Both the position numbers and the translations under genes were made by a program. A stretch of DNA of 64,000 nt from Latescibacteria bacterium UBA6620 (lineage in GTDB: Bacteria; Latescibacterota; UBA2968). The number at the start of each line of letters is the position of its first letter. Position 1 is the stretch's first letter. A model generated the notes under the pieces. It was not told the origin of the DNA. It did no database searches and worked only from the letters and a program-made list of their open reading frames with translations. Location: positions 62,001-126,000 of the forward strand of contig DJHM01000041.1 of the NCBI GenBank assembly GCA_002433075.1, written 5' to 3'. This document shows, in pieces, positions 39,452 through 47,366 of the stretch.

Positions 39452-42271
39452 ATGGCCGCTATGACCCAAGTTTTCGCCCATATCCTCCTGCTTCTGGCCC
39501 TGGCGCTCCCCGTTTCTGCCCAGGAAATCCGTGGCCACGTCGTACGAATGCACGACGGCAAGGTCTTTATCGACCTGCACAACGGAACTGCGGTGCGGTC
39601 CGGAGAACGTTACCAGATCCTAGGGGGCACGGCCTCGAACGGTGAGATCGACCCCGGCGCCTCGCTCGTGGGAACGGTCGAGATTCGCGAGGGCTCGCGG
39701 CGATTTGCACGTGGCGAGATGGTCGAGCTCGGACCCGGAATGTCGCAGTCCGTGATGACCGTGGTCGGACGAGACGGCCTCTGGGTGGTTGCCTTCGAAC
39801 AGGACGAGGCGGACGATGCTCTGGTCGAGCGACCGAAGGCGCTCTCGAACGTCGAGGGTCGTGTCCGCGAGGTCAGCGGCGATCTCGTTTATGTCGAAGG
39901 AATGAACGGCGCCGTCCCGATGTGGAGCCGTCTGGCCACGACCGACGACAATGGCTTTGGAGAAGACCTCGAAGTCATCAAGGAGCTCGATGACCTGATC
40001 GTCGCTCGCACCACCTCGTCGGAACGAGCAAGCTATCGACCCGCCGATCGCCTGAGTCACGTCGGGCTTGGGAACGGAAGCAAGCGAAAGGCCCGAAGGA
40101 CCGTCTACGCCGCTCGCGTGGAGGAAGGCCCCGTACTCGACGGCGAACTCGACGATCCAGTGTGGACATCCGCCAGGCCGATCGAAGGATTCCTGCAGCG
40201 CGACCCAAACTACTGGGTACCGAGCGATGAGAAGACCGTCGCCCGAATCATCTACGATGACGAGAATCTCTATTTCGGGTTCGACTGCCCGATCCCTGAC
40301 GGAAGCGGCTCGGTGGCCAAGAATATGCGGCGGGATTCCGAGCTGACGAGCGACGACAACATCCAGATCCTGCTCGATACGTTTAACGACCGACAGAACG
40401 GGTTTTTCTTCTTCGTGAATCCCCTCGGCGCTCAGGCCGACTACCTGCTTTCGAACGAAGGAAGAACCTACAACCGCGACTGGGACTGCAACTGGACGTG
40501 CAAAACGGTGCGAAAGCAGGATCGCTGGACGGCCGAAGTCCAGATCCCGTTCAGCCAGCTTCGATTCAAGCCGGGTGACGAGATGGTCTGGGGCATCAAC
40601 CTCTCCCGTTTCATCGCCAACAAGAATGAAGCCTCGCAGCTCGTCGTCGGAGTGCAGAGCTCCTCACCGACCGAACGCTACCTGATGATGGACATCGGCG
40701 AACTCAAGGGCCTTCGCCAGGTCAATGCCCGACGTCCCATCCAGATCAAGCCGTATGTCCTGCCCGGGTCGTCCAAAGACTTTACCGTGACCGATCCCAG
40801 CGAAAACAGTTCGTTCGACACCGGACTCGATCTCCGCTACGGAATCACGTCCAACATCGGACTCGACGTCTCCTACAAGACGGACTTCGCCCAGGTCGAA
40901 GGCGACCAGGAACAGACCAACCTCACCCAGTTCAGCCTGTTCTTCCCAGAGAAGCGGGAATTCTTCCTCGAGGGCGCCAACCTGTTCGAATTCGGCGAAG
41001 CCGCCCGATTCCGGGGAAGCGGCACCGAACCGCCGACGCTCCTGTTCTATTCGAGACGAATCGGACTGGAAGAGAAGCGGAAGGTCCCCATTCAGGTGGG
41101 TGCGAAGATCGCGGGGAAGGAAGGTCGAACGAGCATCGGCGCCCTGACAGTCCTGACAGACCCGATCTCTTTCGAAGACGACAGCGACAGCATCCACGTT
41201 CGCCGTACGAATTACTCCGTGCTCCGCGTCAAACGCGACCTCTTCGCGCGGTCCAACGTCGGTTTCATTATGGTCAACAAGCAGATCGACGGGACCCTCG
41301 ACGGATGGAACACCTACAACCGCGCAGCGGGGATCGATTTCAGCTACTCCCCCACGAGCAAACTCAATTTCCAAGGCTTCGCGGCCAGAACCTGGGACTC
41401 GAACATCGAGGGCACGGGAGACGCCGGCTTCTTCTTCCTGAACTATCGAGGAGGGAAATTCTGGTCGCGTCTCAAATACCTCGACGTAGAGGAGAACTTC
41501 GAACCCGCCGTCGGTTTCATCAATCGTCGCGACGATCTTCCCGGGTTCCGCCGCTACAACGTCTACCTGCGCTGGCGCCCACGACCGAGTTTCGCCAACG
41601 TTCGGTATATGTCGATCGGTCCGGAACTGGAGCTGTTCGCTGACCGGGCGAACAACGTGAAATACTGGACCGGGGAAGCCTCCTGGTACACCCTCTTCAA
41701 CAACGGCGACGCCTGGTCCACGCAGCTTACACGCTTCTACGATGTCGTGACCGAACAGTTCGCTCCATCCGACCGACAGAGTGACGTCATCATCCCTCCA
41801 GGGACTTACAAGTTCACGACCTTCCGGACCGGTCCTCGTCCCAGTGGAAAACGGTGGATCGTTCCCAGGTTCAGTTTCGAGGCGGGAACCTACTACACCG
41901 GGAAGCGCTACACGTTTCGATCGCAGAGTGAGTTTCGCCCCACGGGCCGCGCCTCGTTCGAAGTCGACTATCGCGGCAACTGGATTCGTCTGCCTCAGGC
42001 AAACTTGAGTATCCACACCCTCAGCACACGGTTTCTCTACTCCATCACGACGAACTTTTTCGTCAAGGTCTTCTCCCAGTGGAACAACGATGACGAAACC
42101 GTCGGCACCAACTTCCTCCTGAACTGGCAGTATCGCCCTGGCAGCGACATCTTCCTCGTCTTCGACAGCGGCTACGACACCGCCGACGATCCCATCAACG
42201 GCGGCGGCTTCAAGCTCACCCAGCGCAGCCGATCGGTCCTCCTCAAGCTCTCCTACCAGCTGGATCTATAG
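39452..42271 (+). CDS. DUF5916 domain protein with CBM9-like domain, predicted outer-membrane barrel
   Basis: About 939 residues. The start is uncertain: ATG 39452 (or 39461) gives a signal peptide (FAHILLLLALALPVSA, cleavage before QEI), while an ATG at 39332 lies before a likely terminator. After a linker domain, residues of about 220-400 look like a family 9 carbohydrate-binding domain: VYAARVEEGPVLDGELDDPVWTSA, IYDDENLYFGFDC. The C-terminal 500 residues are alternating strands (DVSYKTDFAQVEGDQEQTNLTQFSLFFPEKREFFLEGANLF is the DUF5916 hallmark) ending LLKLSYQLDL, typical of an outer-membrane barrel. Function is unknown; glycan binding or uptake is inferred. Confidence 0.78.
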   Translation: MAAMTQVFAHILLLLALALPVSAQEIRGHVVRMHDGKVFIDLHNGTAVRSGERYQILGGTASNGEIDPGASLVGTVEIREGSRRFARGEMVELGPGMSQSVMTVVGRDGLWVVAFEQDEADDALVERPKALSNVEGRVREVSGDLVYVEGMNGAVPMWSRLATTDDNGFGEDLEVIKELDDLIVARTTSSERASYRPADRLSHVGLGNGSKRKARRTVYAARVEEGPVLDGELDDPVWTSARPIEGFLQRDPNYWVPSDEKTVARIIYDDENLYFGFDCPIPDGSGSVAKNMRRDSELTSDDNIQILLDTFNDRQNGFFFFVNPLGAQADYLLSNEGRTYNRDWDCNWTCKTVRKQDRWTAEVQIPFSQLRFKPGDEMVWGINLSRFIANKNEASQLVVGVQSSSPTERYLMMDIGELKGLRQVNARRPIQIKPYVLPGSSKDFTVTDPSENSSFDTGLDLRYGITSNIGLDVSYKTDFAQVEGDQEQTNLTQFSLFFPEKREFFLEGANLFEFGEAARFRGSGTEPPTLLFYSRRIGLEEKRKVPIQVGAKIAGKEGRTSIGALTVLTDPISFEDDSDSIHVRRTNYSVLRVKRDLFARSNVGFIMVNKQIDGTLDGWNTYNRAAGIDFSYSPTSKLNFQGFAARTWDSNIEGTGDAGFFFLNYRGGKFWSRLKYLDVEENFEPAVGFINRRDDLPGFRRYNVYLRWRPRPSFANVRYMSIGPELELFADRANNVKYWTGEASWYTLFNNGDAWSTQLTRFYDVVTEQFAPSDRQSDVIIPPGTYKFTTFRTGPRPSGKRWIVPRFSFEAGTYYTGKRYTFRSQSEFRPTGRASFEVDYRGNWIRLPQANLSIHTLSTRFLYSITTNFFVKVFSQWNNDDETVGTNFLLNWQYRPGSDIFLVFDSGYDTADDPINGGGFKLTQRSRSVLLKLSYQLDL

Positions 42272-42298
42272 AGGGAGAGCGAGCGTTGGGGCGAGCAG

Positions 42299-42316
42299 GA
42301 GTGGCATTGTCCACTC
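42299..42316. terminator. Small hairpin downstream of the DUF5916 gene
   Basis: GAGTGG (42299-42304) pairs with CCACTC (42311-42316), 28 bases after the stop. No T-run. Weak evidence only. Confidence 0.25.
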
Positions 42317-42485
42317 ACGCATCTCTCGGCAACTTCCAACGACGACCGAAGTTCATTCTATCACCGATTGTACCGTGGCGTAGCAGGCTGACACTCCTGC
42401 TCCCCTGCGCTCCGTTCTCCGTTGTGCTCCTCCATTCCGTGCCTATCATACCTCTGTTCATCAACCCGATGCCACAGAGGCCCCA

Positions 42486-43949
42486 ATGCCCGACCAACCC
42501 AACCTTCTCTACCTCCATTCCGATCAGCACAGCCCCTTCGTAATGGGATGCGCCGGTGACCCGCTCGTGCAGACGCCGAACCTCGACCGGCTGGCCTCAC
42601 GCGGCGTCCTGTGCAACAATGTCTACTGTCCGTCGCCCGTCTGTGTCCCGTCCCGGATGTCGATGCTCGCGGGCCGCTTGCCATCCGACGTCGAAGTCTG
42701 GACGAATAACCAGATCCTGGACGCCGGCATTCCCACGATCGCCAACGCGATGGGAGCGGCCGGGTATGACCCCGTCCTCATCGGCCGGATGCATTCCAAC
42801 GGGCCCGACCAGCTGCACGGCTACGTGGACCGGCCCGTCGGCGATCACGGTTCGAACTGGGGTGGGTCGGGTCTGGCGCCCGGCAACCTGCGCGCAGCGG
42901 TCGAGGCGGCTGGACCTGGTCAGGGCGCGTATCAGGTCCACGACGAGGACGTCACCGCAGCCACCGTCAGCTTCCTGGATCATCTGGGCGTCCGAAAACG
43001 CGCCGGCCTGATGGACAAACCCTTCAGCCTGTCCGTCGGCTTTATGCTCCCTCACCATCCCTACCTCGCGCGCCGCCCGATCTACGAACAGTATCGCGAG
43101 AACATCTCGATGCCTCGTGTTCGCGAGGCCTTCGACGATGACCTGCACCCTTTCCTGAAGTGGTGGCGCGAGCACGGCAGACTGGACGAGACGCTCCCCG
43201 ACGAGTGGATCCTCAGAGGCCGGGCCGCCTACTGGGCCCTAGTCGATGAAATGGACCAGATGATCGGCAAGATCCTGACCGCTCTCGAGGCCAACGATCT
43301 CGCTGAAAACACCCTCATCGTCTACAGTTCCGACCACGGGGACCACGCGGGCGATCACGACCTGTGGATGAAACGAACCTTCTATGAAGAGTCCGCGCGG
43401 GTCCCGACCCTTCTCTCCTGGCCGGGCGTTCTCCCCGAAGGCCAGACGTGCGACCGTGTGATGTCCGCCCTCGACCTGGGCGCTACGATGCTCGACGCGA
43501 TGGGGGCACCCTCGATTCCCCATTCACCGGGACGAAGTGCCCTCGGCCTTTTCAAGGACCCATCTACAGATTGGGAAGACGTCACGTTCTCCGAGTACTG
43601 TCTCTACGAGGGTATTACCCAGCGAATGATCCGTCAGGATGAGTGGAAGCTCATCTACCATCACCAGCAACCACTGCAGCTGTTCAACCTCCGAGAGGAC
43701 CCGCTTGAGGAATCGGATCGTGCATCCGATCCTGATTGTCGCCAGACCGTCAGCGACTTGACCGCGCGCGTGCTAGACGGATGGGATCCTGACCACGTCG
43801 CGCGCCGGGTTCAGGAGCGCCGGGCCGAAATGGACCTCGTCGTTCGGTGGTCGGAAAACGTCGACGCGCCCGAGCAGTTCAACTGGCAGCGCCTCCCTGA
43901 AATGTCCTGGTCCGAAACGTTAGGCGAATCCGGTCCCAGGCACGAGTGA
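42486..43949 (+). CDS. S1 family sulfatase (cytoplasmic-looking)
   Basis: 487 residues, AGAGG before ATG. The FGly motif Cys53-Val-Pro-Ser-Arg57 followed by MSMLAGR marks a Cys-type sulfatase requiring a formylglycine-generating enzyme. A metal-binding SDQH near 12-15, SSDHGDHAGDHDLWMKRTFYEES (about 279-300) and GRMHSN complete the site. The C-terminal part LYEGITQRMIRQDEWKLIYHH and LFNLREDPLEESD is standard. There is no signal peptide, unlike many secreted sulfatases. It probably removes sulfate from a sugar after lyase cleavage. Next gene is UxuA-like. Confidence 0.88.
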   Translation: MPDQPNLLYLHSDQHSPFVMGCAGDPLVQTPNLDRLASRGVLCNNVYCPSPVCVPSRMSMLAGRLPSDVEVWTNNQILDAGIPTIANAMGAAGYDPVLIGRMHSNGPDQLHGYVDRPVGDHGSNWGGSGLAPGNLRAAVEAAGPGQGAYQVHDEDVTAATVSFLDHLGVRKRAGLMDKPFSLSVGFMLPHHPYLARRPIYEQYRENISMPRVREAFDDDLHPFLKWWREHGRLDETLPDEWILRGRAAYWALVDEMDQMIGKILTALEANDLAENTLIVYSSDHGDHAGDHDLWMKRTFYEESARVPTLLSWPGVLPEGQTCDRVMSALDLGATMLDAMGAPSIPHSPGRSALGLFKDPSTDWEDVTFSEYCLYEGITQRMIRQDEWKLIYHHQQPLQLFNLREDPLEESDRASDPDCRQTVSDLTARVLDGWDPDHVARRVQERRAEMDLVVRWSENVDAPEQFNWQRLPEMSWSETLGESGPRHE

Positions 43950-43990
43950 GCGAGCTGGGGCACTCTTAACGGGCGCCTTCGTCCTGTGGT

Positions 43991-44020
43991 TCTCTTCGTG
44001 TCTTCGTGTCTTGGTGGTTT
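43991..44020 (+). repeat. Stuttering repeat, TTCGTGT class
   Basis: TCTCTTCGTG, TCTTCGTG, TCTTGGTGG units end seven bases before a start codon. Compare 2201-2228. Confidence 0.55.
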
Positions 44021-44026
44021 CACTCT

Positions 44027-45025
44027 ATGAACGTTGCATTCCAGATGTCCGACATCTCGTCCGACAACCTGAAATTCGCCCGTCAGGTCGGTGTCGATCA
44101 CATCGTCGGCGTGAAAACCAGCGACGTCATTCCCGAAGGGATGTCCCGCTGGACGCACGAGTCACTCAGCCGGTTCAACGACTTTGTCGCTTCCCACGAC
44201 ATCAAGCTCCAGGTCGTACCTCTCCCGCTCCGAAAGTGGAATCCCCAGACGCCCGGCGACAGCCCGAACATAATGCTCGGGACGCCCGAACGGGATCGAG
44301 AGATCGACAACATCTGCGAGTGCGTCCGCATCGCCGGCGAAGTCGGGATTCCCTGCCTCAAGTACAACCTCACCCTGCTCGGTGTCCTCACCACCGGCAG
44401 AACACCCGCTCGAGGCGACGTCACCGTCCGCGCCTTCGACTACGACCTGATCAAGGACGCCCCGATGACGTCCGCCGGCCGCGTGGACGCCGAGATGATG
44501 TGGGAACGAATCACCTACTTTCTAGATCGAGTTATCCCCGTCGCAGAGTCTTCGGGCGTGCGGATGGCCTGTCATCAGCACGACGCCCCCGTGCCCCCCG
44601 GAATCGGCGTGATGGGTGTAGATCGAGTCCTCGGCAACGTCGCCGGACTGAAGCGTTTCATCGACATCGCCAGCAGCCCGTATCACACGCTCAACTTCTG
44701 CCAGGGCACGGTCTCCGAGATGCTCGAGAATCCCGGCGAGGAGATCTTCGACGTCATTCGGTACTTCGCCGAACGTAACCGCATCTCGATGGTCCACTTC
44801 CGCAACATCCGAGGCGGCTTTTTAAAGTTCGAGGAAGCCTACATCGACGATGGCGAAGTAGATATGTGGAAGGCGATGAAGGTCTACAAAGAGGCGGGTT
44901 ACGATGGCATCTTCTGCCCCGACCACGTCCCGAAATCCGACCAGGACACCCCGTGGGGACATCGGCAACGAGCCTACACTGCCGGCTACATCAAGGCGTT
45001 GATCAAAGCCGCGGAGAATCCGTAG
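44027..45025 (+). CDS. Mannonate dehydratase-like TIM-barrel protein (paralogue 2 of 3)
   Basis: 332 residues from ATG 44027. The upstream bases are repeat, so the earlier frame extension is unlikely. UxuA-like motifs: GIPCLKYNLTLLG (about 112-124), MACHQHDAPVPPG (about 183-195), NFCQGTVSEML (about 224-234) and SMVHFRNIRGGFLKFEEAY, then DDGEVDMW. His, Cys and His candidates for the metal are kept. The sequence is clearly diverged from the 10834 and 51420 proteins. It follows a sulfatase with a 77-base gap, so its substrate could be a desulfated uronate. Convergent with the next DUF6785 gene. Confidence 0.78.
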   Translation: MNVAFQMSDISSDNLKFARQVGVDHIVGVKTSDVIPEGMSRWTHESLSRFNDFVASHDIKLQVVPLPLRKWNPQTPGDSPNIMLGTPERDREIDNICECVRIAGEVGIPCLKYNLTLLGVLTTGRTPARGDVTVRAFDYDLIKDAPMTSAGRVDAEMMWERITYFLDRVIPVAESSGVRMACHQHDAPVPPGIGVMGVDRVLGNVAGLKRFIDIASSPYHTLNFCQGTVSEMLENPGEEIFDVIRYFAERNRISMVHFRNIRGGFLKFEEAYIDDGEVDMWKAMKVYKEAGYDGIFCPDHVPKSDQDTPWGHRQRAYTAGYIKALIKAAENP

Positions 45026-45062
45026 AAGAGCGGAGCGGGGGTGGCTAGTGCTCGTCTTAAAA

Positions 45063-45120
45063 GTGGCCCCGGGGCCACAATTAGGTGCCTGTTTATCCCG
45101 GCCAGGAGGCCGGTCCTACC
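45063..45120. repeat. Palindromes between convergent genes, including GTAGGA-type repeat (minus)
   Basis: 45063-45078 is a perfect 16-base palindrome (GTGGCCCC, GGGGCCAC). 45095-45120 on the minus strand reads GGTAGGACCGGCCTCC then TGGCCGGGATA, of the same class as 56622-56650 and 62620-62650. Confidence 0.55.
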
Positions 45121-45241
45121 CTTCATCTAAACGCTAGTCGCGAAGCCGTCGCCACTCCCGCTCTCGCTGTCTCCCGATCCCCCGCTCAGCTCCTCGCCAC
45201 CGCCAGCCACCCTCTCCCCCAGGCGCCCGGGAAACAACGTC

Positions 45242-47170
45242 CTACCATCGATTCAACGGATGTCCTTCCCCGTGGAACCAGAAGAAGTCCACAATCACGC
45301 CCAATCCCAGGCCTGCGAGATGCCCCACCAGCATCCCCAGGAACAGCGGCACGGTTCGATGGTAGCGGTCCAGCCCGCCCAGGCCGAGCAGGATCGTCTT
45401 CACCAACCAGACCGTGAAGATCGTGAACAGATTGCTGCGCAGAATCTCCGACGAGGAGATCGTGAATCCGATCGGGTGGATGGGAAACCCGGGAAAGCGA
45501 TACCGCAGGTAGAGCAGGAAGCCCGTCACCGCCCCCCCGATCCCCAGAAACTGAAGTCGTTTCCAATCGGTGCCGCCCGTACCCTCGATGATCCGGCTCG
45601 CGCTCGTCTGCCACAGTCCGATCGCGCTGTTGATCGATCCATTGAAGCTCACCACACCGAAGTTGTAAGCGCCAATCGTGTAATAGCCCTTGTAGAGAAT
45701 GAACGCGATCACCGAGCCCGCACCCAGCAGGGCGCCCAGGAGGACCCCCGGAGCCACCAGGCGTCTGCCCTTCAGATCCATCGCCGCAGTCAGACGAGGG
45801 ATGTGGGCGAACGTCGTCATCCCGAACGTTTTCGCATCGCAGAAGAACGTGTAGGTCAGCGTCAACGCAGCCGCGCTCTGCGGACCCATCCCCGTGATCC
45901 CGAACAAGTGCCAGGCGAAGATCTGGGCCGTGATCGGACCCCTCAGGAACACGAGACCGCTCTCCACGATGATCCGAGCGAGACCGATGTAGAGCACCGT
46001 CGTGGCGAACCAGAACGCCAGGGTGGGCCCCCACCCCATCCCCGTAGACCGGAGAAACAGGATCGCGAAGATCACGGACCCGATCAGCAGCCATACCGAG
46101 GTCCTGTAGGACAGCAGTTCACCCGAATCGTCCACCTCCGACCGCTTCCCCACCGCCCTCTTCCACACCTCGCCCAGATGGGATCGCGCCATCCACAGGC
46201 CCCACCCCACGAACAGAATCATCCCGCCAAAGCTCTGCCAGCCGATGGCGGGCTTGAGCGATGACCAGCGATCCGATTCACCGATCGTAAATCCGATCCG
46301 GTCGAATACCGCCGCCTGCCCGAAGGCCAGAAGCTGGAACACCCAGATGCTCAGGAGAACGTCCGACTTCGTGAAGTAGGCGAACGTCATCGACATCGGA
46401 TGCAGCACGATCCAGAGCGGCGGCAGGCTCTGCCAGACGTAAACGTCCAGCCGCTTCATAATCGGAACCTGGGGGATCACGGGATAGAACCACGACGCGA
46501 TGTTCCAGCAGAAAAGCACGAACACGACGAGAAAGCCCATCTGAAACAGCCGTGACCGTACGAGACCGGCGACTGTGCTTCGTGCGTTCGACGTGCCCGT
46601 CAGCTCGAGCAGCGCGACAGCGATCGGAAACGTGAGCTTCTCGTGCTCCATCCACTGTTTCCGAAGAATCACCATCGTGCAGAGGTTGGCGGTCAGAATC
46701 GCTGCGAGCAGGCTTCCCCACGAAAGCAACGGGCGGAGCCAGTCCAGCCAGGGGAAGCGATCGCCCGACAACAGTCCTTCGTAGAATCCCGTCGTGCTGT
46801 GCAGGCCGGAGACGATCGTCCACGGCGGGACGTTCGTCAGCAGCAGTTCCTCCCATCGGTTTTCTGGCGTCGCGAAATACGTCGGTGAGGAAATCGTGCC
46901 CAGGAAGTAGCCAGCAAGCCACTCCCCCTGCATATTCGACGCCAGCATCCCGATACAGCAGATCCCCAGCAATTCCGACGAACGCAGCGCCCGCCCCTTA
47001 CGATCCAGGAACAGGTTGAACCCGAGCAGGCAGACGAACGGAATCAGAAACGCCACGGAGAGATGCGCGAAATCCGCCCGAGAGGAGCGCACAATCATAC
47101 TCGAATAGGCAGGCCACAGACTGACCCACACCGCCATCACGAGCCCGATGATGAGTGCACGTTTCGTCAA
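45242..47170 (-). CDS. DUF6785/DUF6784-type polytopic membrane protein (paralogue 4 of 5)
   Basis: 642 residues, TTG start at 47170-47168 supported by GAGGA seven bases upstream and by MTKRALIIGL matching paralogues. No acidic N-terminal tail. Motifs: WPAYSSMIVRSSRADFAHLS, RKQWMEHEKLTFP, FAYFTKSDVLLSIWVFQLL, VESGLVFLRGPITAQIFAWH, C-terminus GEGHPLNRW. It is the nearest relative of the adjacent gene at 47367 (same length, 642 residues), so this pair is a tandem duplication. Predicted inner-membrane protein, possible transporter. Both stand upstream of the DapA-like and AstE-like genes but on the opposite strand. Confidence 0.75.
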   Translation of the reverse strand: MTKRALIIGLVMAVWVSLWPAYSSMIVRSSRADFAHLSVAFLIPFVCLLGFNLFLDRKGRALRSSELLGICCIGMLASNMQGEWLAGYFLGTISSPTYFATPENRWEELLLTNVPPWTIVSGLHSTTGFYEGLLSGDRFPWLDWLRPLLSWGSLLAAILTANLCTMVILRKQWMEHEKLTFPIAVALLELTGTSNARSTVAGLVRSRLFQMGFLVVFVLFCWNIASWFYPVIPQVPIMKRLDVYVWQSLPPLWIVLHPMSMTFAYFTKSDVLLSIWVFQLLAFGQAAVFDRIGFTIGESDRWSSLKPAIGWQSFGGMILFVGWGLWMARSHLGEVWKRAVGKRSEVDDSGELLSYRTSVWLLIGSVIFAILFLRSTGMGWGPTLAFWFATTVLYIGLARIIVESGLVFLRGPITAQIFAWHLFGITGMGPQSAAALTLTYTFFCDAKTFGMTTFAHIPRLTAAMDLKGRRLVAPGVLLGALLGAGSVIAFILYKGYYTIGAYNFGVVSFNGSINSAIGLWQTSASRIIEGTGGTDWKRLQFLGIGGAVTGFLLYLRYRFPGFPIHPIGFTISSSEILRSNLFTIFTVWLVKTILLGLGGLDRYHRTVPLFLGMLVGHLAGLGLGVIVDFFWFHGEGHPLNRW

Positions 47171-47366
47171 AGAATTTCCTCAGTCACCAATCCGTTCCGG
47201 AGGCCGGGCCCTAAACCAATTCTACCACGGATAGCGCGAAGCCATCGCCACACCCGCCTGCCGCGCCGTAGCTTCAGCGAAGGCGGGCTCCCCTCGTCCC
47301 CCCATCCCCCGTTCCGCCGCTCACGCCGCCATTTTCCCCACTTCCTCCCAGGCACTGGAGTACCCC
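47171..47366. repeat. Spacer between tandem DUF6785 genes with dispersed repeats
   Basis: 47257-47287 (CCTGCCGCGCCGTAGCTTC, then AGCGAAGGCGGG) is the inverse of 33907-33937. 47234-47257 (GCGCGAAGCCATCGCCAC) matches 45137-45161 (GTCGCGAAGCCGTCGCCAC), which lies at the 3' side of the sister gene. Confidence 0.55.

Noticed and set aside
40664..42016. Minus-strand frame of 450 codons
   Set aside because: Shadow of the DUF5916 gene, whose outer-membrane-type strands and hallmark motif are clear on the plus strand.
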